From contig DAINQP010000275.1 in assembly GCA_036742665.1 (NCBI GenBank), positions 1 through 6,346 on the forward strand: DNA of 6,346 nucleotides. Reading direction: 5' to 3'. The DNA comes from Gp6-AA40 sp036742665 (GTDB taxonomy: Bacteria > Acidobacteriota > Vicinamibacteria > Vicinamibacterales > UBA2999). This document shows positions 1 through 5,314 of the stretch, in pieces. Both the position numbers and the translations under genes were made by a program. Each line of letters opens with the position of its first letter. The stretch's first letter is position 1. The notes below the pieces were generated by a model. That model had not been told where the DNA came from. It saw only the letters and a program-made list of their open reading frames with translations, and ran no database searches.

Positions 1-1
1 C

Positions 2-1420
2 GGCTCACGCCTGGCCGACACGAAGGGATTCCGCAGCGACGTCGTGCGCGAGGTGAAGGAGCTTGGCGTCCCGATTACGCGCTATCCGGGCGGCAACTTT
101 GTGTCTGGCTATAACTGGCTCGACGGTGTCGGCCCGAAGGCGCAGCGGCCGACCGTGCTCGAGCGGGCGTGGAACTCGATCGAGACGAATCAGTTCGGCA
201 CCAACGACTTCATCGACTGGTGTCGCGCCGTCGGGACCGAGCCGCTGCTGGGAATGAACTTCGGCACCGGCACCGCGGAGATGGCGGTCGCCTATGTCGA
301 GTACTGCAACGTCGATCGCGGCACGAAGTGGAGCGAGTTACGACGCTCCCATGGCTACGAGCAGCCGCATAACGTTCGCTACTGGTGTCTCGGCAACGAG
401 ATGGACGGGCCGTGGCAGATCGGTCAGCTGCAGTCGCGCGAGTACGGCCGCAAGGCGCGCGACGTCGCGCGGCAGATGCGAGGCATCGACCGCAACGTGC
501 AGTTGATCGCTTGCGGATCGAGCGGCACCAACATGCCGCAGTATCTCATCTGGGATCGCGAAGTGCTCGAAGAGTGCTTCGACCAGGTGGACGGGATTTC
601 GCTGCACGCCTACTACGGCAACACACCGGCGCTGACGTGGAACAGCACGGGGCGGTATCTGGCGATGAACCTCGACATGGATCGGCAGATTCACGAGGTG
701 GCGGCGGTGTGCGACTACGTCCAGGGACTTCGGCGATCGAGCAAGCGCCTGTGGCTGTCGTTCGACGAGTGGAACGTCTGGTACCGCGCTCGCAGCGGCG
801 ACGCGGTTGACGGCCGCCGCGCGTTCGCGCCGCGGCTGCTCGAGGAGGTGTACAACCTCGAAGACGCCTTGCTCGTTGGTGGCTTCGTGAACACGTTGCT
901 GCGGAACTCGGACCGGGTCAGAGTCGCCTGCCTCGCGCAGCTCGTCAACGTGATCGCGCCGCTCGTCACCAATGATAGCGGTGTGCTGCGTCAGAGCATT
1001 TACTATCCGTACGTCTGGGCACTTCGCTACGCGCGCGGCCGCGTGCTCGACATCGGCGTCGAGACGGAGACGTATGCGATTGCCGGCGCGGGTCTGCAGG
1101 CCGACTTCGCCCGTAACGATCAGGTGCCCTTCGTCGACGTCGTAGCGACGCACGATGCGCAGAACCGGCAGGCGAGCGTGCTGATGCTGAACCGCGATCT
1201 CGACGGCGAACGCGAGGTCGTGCTCGAGTGGGAGGACGTGACGCCGGCGAAAGTGCTCTCGTGCGAGGCGCTGACCGGGCCCGACCTGAAGGCGTTCAAC
1301 ACCTTCGCGCAGCCGCGCAACGTCGCGCCGCAGCGCCTCGAGCCACCGTCGCCGGCCCAGCGCATGACATTCAAGCTCCCAGCGCGTTCTTATACGGTGG
1401 TCCAGCTCGCGACGATGTGA
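2..1420 (+). CDS. Alpha-L-arabinofuranosidase, GH51 family (5' end outside window)
   Basis: Predicted to hydrolyse terminal alpha-L-arabinofuranosyl residues from arabinoxylan or arabinan fragments. The frame is open from base 2 to the TGA at 1418-1420. An internal GTG at 44 is not the true start, because the family-like sequence GSRLADTKGFRSDV precedes it. Family landmarks are RYPGGNFVSGYNW near the start, then FGTNDFIDWCRAVGTEPLL, then WCLGNEMDGPW with the acid/base Glu (codon 398-400), then ISLHAYYGN, then SFDEWNVWY with the nucleophile Glu (codon 767-769). The beta-sandwich C-terminal domain closes with a typical RSYTVVQL end. About 472 residues are visible; GH51 enzymes are usually near 500, so only some tens of N-terminal residues are missing. 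No signal peptide can be judged because the start is absent. The gene looks intact, unlike the integrase 31 bases downstream, and marks the chromosomal flank of the integron. Confidence 0.95.
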   Translation, partial: GSRLADTKGFRSDVVREVKELGVPITRYPGGNFVSGYNWLDGVGPKAQRPTVLERAWNSIETNQFGTNDFIDWCRAVGTEPLLGMNFGTGTAEMAVAYVEYCNVDRGTKWSELRRSHGYEQPHNVRYWCLGNEMDGPWQIGQLQSREYGRKARDVARQMRGIDRNVQLIACGSSGTNMPQYLIWDREVLEECFDQVDGISLHAYYGNTPALTWNSTGRYLAMNLDMDRQIHEVAAVCDYVQGLRRSSKRLWLSFDEWNVWYRARSGDAVDGRRAFAPRLLEEVYNLEDALLVGGFVNTLLRNSDRVRVACLAQLVNVIAPLVTNDSGVLRQSIYYPYVWALRYARGRVLDIGVETETYAIAGAGLQADFARNDQVPFVDVVATHDAQNRQASVLMLNRDLDGEREVVLEWEDVTPAKVLSCEALTGPDLKAFNTFAQPRNVAPQRLEPPSPAQRMTFKLPARSYTVVQLATM

Positions 1421-1451
1421 CGACCGTCATCGCGCCTGCCTGGTTCGATAG

Positions 1452-2307
1452 TTGCGCGATCGGGTCCGCGCAGCCATTCGGACGCGGCACTACAGCCCTC
1501 GGACGGAGGAAGCCTACGTCCACTGGATCGGACGATACATTGTCTTCCATGGCAAGCGCCACCCACGCGAGCGGGGTGAGGTAGAAGTTGCGGCGTTTCT
1601 GTCGAGTGTTGCCCAGCAAGCGTCAGTGCCTCTACGCAGAACCAGGCACTGAGCGCTGTTCGTTCCTCTACGAAGTCGTCCTGGGCGAGCGTCCGGCCTG
1701 GACGAGCCAGTTGGTTCGGGCGCAGCGGCCGATCCGACTGCCCGTCGTCTTGTCGCGCGACGAAGTAACGCGTCTGCTCAGGCAGCTGCAGGGCACGATC
1801 GGCTTGATGTCGTCGTTGATGTATGGTGCCGGCCTTCGGCTGATGGAGTGTGCCGAGCTACGCGTGAAGGATGTCAATCTGGATCGCGGTGAACTGACCG
1901 TACGCGCCGGCAAGGGCGGAAAGGATCGAATGACGATGCTGCCGGTGGCGCTCAAGCGGCCGCTGGCCGAGCATCTCGCGCGCGTGAAAGCGCAGCATAC
2001 CAGGGATCTTGCGATGGGCTGTGGAGCCGTTGCACTGTCTGGTGCGCTCCGCGCGAAATACCCTCACGCGCCACGCGAATGGGCGTGGTAGTGGGTGTTT
2101 CCGGCGACCCGTTTCTATCGCGACGCGCAGACCGGCGAGCGTCGCCGTCATCATCTGCGCGAGTCGGTTATTCAACGGGCGGTCAAGGACGCTGTGAGGG
2201 CGGCCGGGATTCCGCGTCCTGCCACGTGTCACTCGCTGCGCCACTCATTTGCGACGCACTTGTTGGAGGCTGGGTACGACATCAGGACTATCCAGGAGCT
2301 ACTCGGC
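1452..2307 (+). pseudogene. intI: Integron integrase IntI, inactivated (frameshifts, stop, 3' truncation)
   Basis: A remnant of the tyrosine recombinase that would join cassettes at attI/attC. Frame 3 from TTG 1452 gives RTRHYSPRTEEAYVHWI and FHGKRHPRE, the SAM-like N-terminal domain. One lost base near 1627 moves the match to another frame (ASTQNQALSAV), and a second near 1660 moves it to a third (FLYEVVLGERPAW). The catalytic domain follows with GAGLRLMEC (catalytic Arg), GKGGKDR (Lys) and HSLRHSFATHLLEAGYDIR (His and Arg). The peptide LRAKYPHAPREWAW is the extra segment that separates IntI from XerC/XerD. A TAG at 2089-2091 replaces a residue (probably Gln, CAG) directly after it. Homology stops at IQELLG (2305-2307), so the last His and the nucleophilic Tyr are gone. 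A TAG also lies immediately before the TTG, so the original start may be lost. It reads toward the cassettes, opposite to most integrons. Sequencing error could explain single frameshifts but not the missing end. Confidence 0.9.
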
Positions 2308-2348
2308 CCAATTCAGGGCTCTTTGGGGTGGCACAGGAGGATGTCGTT

Positions 2349-2453
2349 TCCCAACAAGGCGTTCGCAGGAATTGATGCGCCGCGGCAACCGGATTAGACG
2401 GCGCAGCTGCAGGCGCCACCGAACTATGCGGTTCTGCCGACTATTTGTTGGGC
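2349..2453 (+). repeat. attC site 1 (leftmost, 105 bp)
   Basis: R'' is TCCCAAC (2349-2355) and R' is GTTGGGC (2447-2453). CCCAACAA pairs with TTGTTGGG over 8 bp. The inner arms are GTTCGCAGgAA on the left and TTCTGCCGAC on the right, pairing imperfectly with one extra G on the left. The long central segment holds a secondary hairpin (TGCGCCG at 2376-2382 with CGGCGCA at 2399-2405). It is longer and less regular than the other sites, and an R'-like ATTAGAC lies inside it at 2393, so it may be a rearranged site or two fused halves. It begins about 40 bases after the integrase remnant ends. Confidence 0.65.
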
Positions 2454-2472
2454 AGGCAAATGAGCGTGGGCG

Positions 2473-3237
2473 ATGACCAGAGTTATCCGCTGTACCGCAT
2501 GCGGCATGTCTCTGATTGAGCCAATCGGACCGTGCCCGCGATGCGGCTGCATCATCGAGGTCTCGGTCCAGATAACTGGCACACAGGCTGATTCGCACGT
2601 CGGCAGGCTAGGCGCTACGGCGTGGGAACCGATGGCTGGTGGCGGAGAGCGTATTCGGTACTCCGCTCCAACCAGCGCGCGGTCCGATGCAGTCCGCACC
2701 GATGGGCGCGTTCGCGCGATCGTGGAGCCGCCCGTCGATGCCGGCAGGCGCGGAGAGGCGGACGTCTTCGCGCGCGTTCTTGACGTCCTCGCCGCGACTG
2801 CCACAACCCCCGTCATCAGACCTCGTCCCAAGGATGACGCCGGCGAAGATCGCGTCGTGAAATACGGCAACGAGGAGATCACGATCCAGATTGTCAGCGG
2901 CGACCATGCTCCTCGCCGTGGATCTCCGTCACCTCGGAGTTCTGAGCGATCCGGAATTCGTGACCGTATACCTTCGGGAACACGGCGCGCTCGATGGCTT
3001 TGGATTTGGCGGCGTTTGGCTGATTGGTCCGATCGGGGACCGATGCGTTCGACTCGGAAGCAGCAAATGGTAATGGGCGGCCCAACACACGCGTTGCAGC
3101 GGACGGGGCCGGATGCCGCGCCGCTGAATGCCATGTCGTTGGGCGGACCAAGAACAGCCAGCGGGGCGGGCGGCTTCCAGACGGTGAGCTGCTTATTCAG
3201 GATTCTGCGCATTCCGTGTCAGGGACGATCGATATAA
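2473..3237 (+). CDS. Cassette 1: zinc-ribbon hypothetical protein, frame probably disrupted
   Basis: Function not recognised. The ATG lies 25 bases after the cassette boundary, normal for a cassette gene; only a weak GTGGG precedes it. The N-terminus has Cys7-x2-Cys10 and Cys21-x2-Cys24, a zinc-ribbon pair, followed by a polar, Arg/Ala-rich stretch and then VVKYGNEEITIQIVSGD near residues 133-149. After about base 2900 this frame turns into an Arg/Ser/Trp/Pro-rich, non-protein-like sequence, runs through attC 2 and ends inside the next cassette. The other forward frame becomes protein-like exactly there (2906-3073) and stops 7 bases before the attC. The true product is therefore probably residues 1 to about 148 joined to that segment by a one-base shift, giving roughly 200 residues. 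No signal peptide or membrane segment is seen. It could be a cytosolic metal-binding or nucleic-acid-binding protein, but this is not shown. Confidence 0.6.
   Translation: MTRVIRCTACGMSLIEPIGPCPRCGCIIEVSVQITGTQADSHVGRLGATAWEPMAGGGERIRYSAPTSARSDAVRTDGRVRAIVEPPVDAGRRGEADVFARVLDVLAATATTPVIRPRPKDDAGEDRVVKYGNEEITIQIVSGDHAPRRGSPSPRSSERSGIRDRIPSGTRRARWLWIWRRLADWSDRGPMRSTRKQQMVMGGPTHALQRTGPDAAPLNAMSLGGPRTASGAGGFQTVSCLFRILRIPCQGRSI
2906..3073 (+). CDS. Cassette 1: C-terminal segment in a second frame
   Basis: From ATG 2906 this frame encodes 55 residues beginning MLLAVDLRHLGVLSDPEF, with GFGFGGVWLIGP further on, and ends at TAA 3071-3073. The composition (Val, Leu, Gly, Asp balance) is that of a folded protein, unlike the overlapping frame. 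The stop sits 7 bases before the R'' of attC 2, the usual place for a cassette gene to end. No ribosome binding site precedes the ATG. I therefore favour this being the displaced C-terminus of the upstream zinc-ribbon protein over a separate small gene. A genuine overlapping gene or programmed frameshift cannot be excluded; no slippery motif is obvious. Confidence 0.5.
   Translation: MLLAVDLRHLGVLSDPEFVTVYLREHGALDGFGFGGVWLIGPIGDRCVRLGSSKW
3080..3144 (+). repeat. attC site 2 (65 bp), end of cassette 1
   Basis: R'' is GCCCAAC (3080-3086) and R' is GTTGGGC (3138-3144), exact reverse complements. CAGCGG (3097-3102) pairs with CCGCTG (3121-3126). GCGTT (3091-3095) pairs with AATGC (3127-3131) with one G-T wobble, leaving G3096 unpaired. 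The unpaired base, 9-base spacer and short apical loop are the classic attC layout. Confidence 0.9.
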
Positions 3238-3238
3238 T
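3233..3238 (+). promoter_or_regulatory. Candidate sigma70-type -10 box inside cassette 2
   Basis: A perfect TATAAT in a locally AT-rich patch (GATCGATATAATCT) of otherwise GC-rich DNA, 94 bases into cassette 2 and about 137 bases before its gene. At 16-18 base spacing there is no good -35 (ATTCCG or CATTCC), so promoter activity is only suggested. A cassette-borne promoter would free the gene from the usual integron promoter, which here would have no obvious location. Confidence 0.35.
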
Positions 3239-3362
3239 CTCGCGAATCCTCTGGGCGGGCCGCGCGGCGGCCTTTGTTCTGGCCTGCGCGCCTGTTGCCT
3301 CGCGCGCTTTGCAAGGGCGAGTGGTTTCTATCCTTTTCCGAGTGATCGAAGATGTCGAATTC

Positions 3363-3368
3363 AAGGAG
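3363..3368 (+). promoter_or_regulatory. Ribosome binding site fixing the start of the cassette 2 gene
   Basis: AAGGAG lies 6 bases before ATG 3375. It decides this start over upstream in-frame starts as far back as 3024, which would place the gene across attC 2. Confidence 0.75.
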
Positions 3369-3374
3369 TTCCGC

Positions 3375-3818
3375 ATGATGACTCGGATATTCGCAGCAGG
3401 ATTCGTCGCATTCGGCCTCTCTTTCGCTCCGTCTTTGGCCACGACACAGACGCTGAGTATTCCTGGCGGTGCAGCGGTCTATATCGACAAGATGGATCCT
3501 GAATTTGAGGTGGACTTTCGGGCGGAACTGAGTCGTCAAAAGGTGGCGCTGACGGTTGTGTCCACCGCGGAAGCGGCTGAAGTCCTGATTGTCGGGGCGG
3601 AGCAAGCGAAAGACGTGAATATCACGCCGCAGCCTGGTGGCATCGGGCTTCGCGTCCGTCGAGGAGGGACTGTCCTGGTGCAGGACAAGGTCAACACCAC
3701 CACGCTTTGGTCGGGAACGTGGGAAGTGCGTTCGTACAACCCAAAAGAGCAACGGAAGGCAGCATCTGATCTCGTTGGGAAACTGAAAAAGGCGGTGCGT
3801 TCGACTCTCAAGAAGTGA
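3375..3818 (+). CDS. Cassette 2: small secreted protein of unknown function (147 aa)
   Basis: The start is ATG 3375 with a well-placed AAGGAG; a second ATG follows directly. Residues 1-22 form a signal peptide (positive Arg4, hydrophobic core FAAGFVAFGLSFA, likely cleavage after SLA at 22), so the product should be exported to the periplasm or outside. The mature part has short beta-like stretches (AAVYIDKM, VALTVVS, VLIVGAE, GTVLVQDKV, WSGTWEV) and ends in a Lys-rich amphipathic helix. It resembles small exported proteins seen in soil bacteria in which a VYIDKM-like strand precedes a helix and a VALTVV strand, but I cannot attach a family name or function with confidence. No cysteines are present, so it is neither a lipoprotein nor disulfide-bonded. 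The gene sits 236 bases into its cassette, unusually far, which fits its having its own promoter. Confidence 0.85.
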   Translation: MMTRIFAAGFVAFGLSFAPSLATTQTLSIPGGAAVYIDKMDPEFEVDFRAELSRQKVALTVVSTAEAAEVLIVGAEQAKDVNITPQPGGIGLRVRRGGTVLVQDKVNTTTLWSGTWEVRSYNPKEQRKAASDLVGKLKKAVRSTLKK

Positions 3819-4081
3819 AGGTGGAAACAGAGAGGAAGCGCAGTAGCGGTCGGCAACGTGTGCCTCTCCGCATCGACGACGCAGTGGGAGTCCTCAGCGC
3901 CGCAGTGAGCCTGAACTCCAACGAGGTCCGTCGCCACCCGGCGATCTGTCACGGTGGTCCGACGGCGGGATGCCGAGAAACGGTGAGCATTCGAAGGAGT
4001 TCTGCACCCATCTCAGACACCCAGCCGCCCAACATAGCGCTGCACCAGACGGCCGCGCGAATCGTGAGCGGCCGCTGGTGA
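3815..4081 (+). CDS. Possible short ORF ending inside attC 3 (doubtful)
   Basis: An 88-residue frame from GTG 3815, overlapping the TGA of the secreted-protein gene (GTGA), that ends inside attC 3. The final residues PNIALHQTAARIVSGRW are translated attC. No ribosome binding site is clear, and the composition is Arg/Ser/Thr-rich with no recognisable domain. The 208 bases from 3819 to 4026 otherwise hold nothing I can name, apart from a second copy of a start-region-like sequence at 3989-4006. This may be a decayed gene or just cassette 3' untranslated sequence. Confidence 0.2.
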   Translation: MKVETERKRSSGRQRVPLRIDDAVGVLSAAVSLNSNEVRRHPAICHGGPTAGCRETVSIRRSSAPISDTQPPNIALHQTAARIVSGRW

Positions 4082-4096
4082 GCGCTGACGTTAGGT
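4027..4096 (+). repeat. attC site 3 (70 bp), end of cassette 2
   Basis: R'' is GCCCAAC (4027-4033) and R' is GTTAGGT (4090-4096). This is the best-formed stem in the window: AGCGCT (4036-4041) with AGCGCT (4081-4086), CACCAG (4043-4048) with CTGGTG (4075-4080), and CGGCCGC (4050-4056) with GCGGCCG (4068-4074). G4042 and A4049 are left unpaired on the left arm, and the loop is 11 bases. The asymmetrically bulged bases are what distinguishes attC from a plain terminator hairpin. Confidence 0.93.
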
Positions 4097-4117
4097 GGCT
4101 GGTCAAACAACATCGGT

Positions 4118-4512
4118 ATGACTGACGTAAGAATGCCGGTCTTCTTGAGACCGCTGGCGATCCCACTCGTCGACGACCTGCTTGCAGGTTCACCGCAACG
4201 CCCTGCCGAAGCTGTAGCGCTTGAACTCTTGGCTGGTTTCGTCGGAGACCGAACTGACCCAGTCGCGGTCGTTCGCGACCGGTACCGTCAGGTCACGGAC
4301 GAGGAGAAGGAGCCGATCGTTGTGCCGCAGCACGAATCGCTCATGCGACACATTGTCCGGCCGTTGTTAGAAGCGAAGCAGTGCTACATCCTTCGGATGC
4401 CTGTCGCGTGTGGCCTCCGTTCGTCATGCTCGGGTTGCTCGGGCTCGGGGTGGCCCTGACATCAGCGGGTCCATTATTTGCTGCGTTTCGGCGTCCGAAG
4501 AGGACGTCCTAA
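4118..4512 (+). pseudogene. Cassette 3: membrane-anchored hypothetical protein, frameshifted
   Basis: The gene starts at ATG 4118, 27 bases after the cassette boundary, as in cassette 1. Residues 1-97 (MTDVRMPVFLRPLAIPLVDD, then PIVVPQHESLMRHIVRPLLEAKQCYILRMPVAC) read like a soluble helical domain. As written the frame then gives a Ser/Cys/Gly-rich shadow and stops at 4459. One base to the side, from about 4408, a clear membrane helix appears (WPPFVMLGLLGLGVALTSAG) followed by a positive tail (FRRPKRTS) and TAA at 4510-4512, just before the attC. A one-base loss near 4408-4412 would restore a protein of about 131 residues with a C-terminal membrane anchor. No known family can be named. The split could be a genuine mutation or a sequencing error. 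Confidence 0.6.
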
Positions 4513-4518
4513 GGGCTC

Positions 4519-4611
4519 AACGTCACATTTCAACGTCGGACGGCCTAACAAACATTTGCAGCCGTCGGCGGCTGAGGCGATCATGGGCCGCCGCAGCTGA
4601 AATGTGACGTT
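4519..4611 (+). repeat. 14-bp perfect inverted repeat overlapping attC 4
   Basis: AACGTCACATTTCA (4519-4532) is the exact reverse complement of TGAAATGTGACGTT (4598-4611), which is the L'/R' half of attC 4. The left copy is preceded by GC to give GCTCAAC (4515-4521), itself a legitimate R'' heptamer, 2 bases after the stop codon of cassette 3. Unlike an attC stem it has no bulged base. It may be a relic of an earlier attC, or a competitor for folding. Confidence 0.75.
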
Positions 4612-4615
4612 AGAC
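4543..4615 (+). repeat. attC site 4 (73 bp), end of cassette 3
   Basis: R'' is GCCTAAC (4543-4549) and R' is GTTAGAC (4609-4615). ACATTT (4552-4557) pairs with AAATGT (4600-4605) and CAGC (4559-4562) with GCTG (4596-4599), leaving G4558 unpaired. The central part is GC-rich and can form a further hairpin. The geometry from R'' to the unpaired G (8 bases) is identical to attC 5. Confidence 0.9.
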
Positions 4616-4686
4616 GGACGTAGATTCGGACGAAGGCCTCGCGGCCGAGATGAGCCGTTTCTCGATGGCGGCGAGGACGCAATACT

Positions 4687-4692
4687 GAGGAG
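4687..4692 (+). promoter_or_regulatory. Ribosome binding site for the cassette 4 gene
   Basis: GAGGAG stands 2 bases before ATG 4695 and 5 bases before ATG 4698. The second spacing is the more workable, so translation may begin at 4698, one residue shorter. Confidence 0.6.
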
Positions 4693-4694
4693 CC

Positions 4695-5183
4695 ATGATG
4701 ACCGTGAGCACTCGAGATGCGACTGCAGTGGTCCTTGACCAAGGGATACGTTGGGGGCGAGTCGCGATCGCGGCTGTGGTTCTCGAGGTGGCCTTGGTTG
4801 TCGTGCTCCTGCCGATCGGCATAGTGTTCGGAGAACCGTTTATCCCCGGATCGAGCGAGACCGGTGACTATACGATTTTCTTCACCGCGGTTCCCGTCGG
4901 CTGTTTGGTGTTTGGCTACATCACAGGGATGGTTGTGGTGCGGCCGCTCGCGTCTCGCTTCCTCTTGCACGGTGCGCTGACAGGAATCTTTGCCACCGTG
5001 CTCTACCTCGCACTCAGCGCGTTGCAGCCCGGCTCCCTACGCGCGGTGGCCGCGGGCTATGGATTCGCGTTGTTCTACGCGACGCAGGTCTTGAGAATTG
5101 CCGGTTGCATGATAGGCGCCTTCGTCCACGGGAAGAGAGCGCGACCGCTTTTGGGGGCGCCGTTGCCGGCACAAGCCGAATGA
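4695..5183 (+). CDS. Cassette 4: four-helix integral membrane protein (162 aa)
   Basis: Function not recognised. After a short cytoplasmic N-terminus with a polar, charged segment (RDATAVVLDQGIRWGR), four membrane helices are evident at about residues 23-45, 60-82, 89-110 and 122-144. A basic tail (HGKRAR) then suggests both ends are cytoplasmic. SRFLLHGALTG before helix 3 and the short loops recall small uncharacterised membrane proteins common in soil genomes, but no catalytic or transport motif is visible. The gene is complete, with GAGGAG upstream (start at 4695 or 4698), and it ends about 20 bases before the degenerate attC. The 85 bases between attC 4 and the gene show no promoter I can defend. 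Confidence 0.88.
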   Translation: MMTVSTRDATAVVLDQGIRWGRVAIAAVVLEVALVVVLLPIGIVFGEPFIPGSSETGDYTIFFTAVPVGCLVFGYITGMVVVRPLASRFLLHGALTGIFATVLYLALSALQPGSLRAVAAGYGFALFYATQVLRIAGCMIGAFVHGKRARPLLGAPLPAQAE

Positions 5184-5202
5184 AAGTCGTCGCGGTGTCG
5201 AT

Positions 5203-5280
5203 CTCTAATCAGGAGCTGCGGCCGACGAGCGGCGTTGATGCCCGGAGCTGAACGAAGTAGTGTTGAGCGCCACGTTGGGC
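5203..5280 (+). repeat. Degenerate attC between cassettes 4 and 5
   Basis: The R'' position reads CTCTAAT (5203-5209), with AAT in place of AAC. Eight bases later comes GCGGC, in the place where the other sites have GCAGC or GCACC. On the right, GCTGAA (5247-5252) is followed 9 bases later by GTTGAGC (5262-5268), and a second R'-like GTTGGGC lies at 5274-5280. The spacing matches the other sites closely, but the outer arms no longer pair well; only CGGC/GCTG remains. Read as a decayed attC. The right boundary is ambiguous between the two R' candidates. Confidence 0.55.
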
Positions 5281-5314
5281 TGACATCGGCCGGACGAATG
5301 GCTGACACTTCATC

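Noticed and set aside
338..1153. Long open frame on the minus strand opposite the arabinofuranosidase gene
   Set aside because: It is the antisense shadow of a GC-rich gene whose GH51 motifs are unmistakable; the antisense product is Arg/Val/His-rich with no domain.
1452..2307. XerC/XerD or phage integrase instead of IntI
   Set aside because: The LRAKYPHAPREWAW segment is the integron-integrase-specific insertion, and the attC array follows directly.
2349..2399. Shorter version of attC 1 using ATTAGAC (2393-2399) as R'
   Set aside because: R' should begin GTT, and the arms would not pair; the 105-bp version pairs CCCAACAA with TTGTTGGG.
2424..3212. 262-codon minus-strand open frame across cassette 1
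   Set aside because: It spans both attC 1 and attC 2, so it cannot be a cassette gene, and its composition (Ser/Arg/Pro) is that of a shadow.
3024..3374. Upstream extension of the cassette 2 secreted protein to an in-frame start at 3024
   Set aside because: It would run through attC 2 and bury a good signal peptide in the middle of the protein; ATG 3375 has a proper ribosome binding site.
4050..4074. Strong GC hairpin read as a rho-independent terminator
   Set aside because: No T-run follows, and it is the apical part of a well-formed attC with R''/R' ends and bulged bases.
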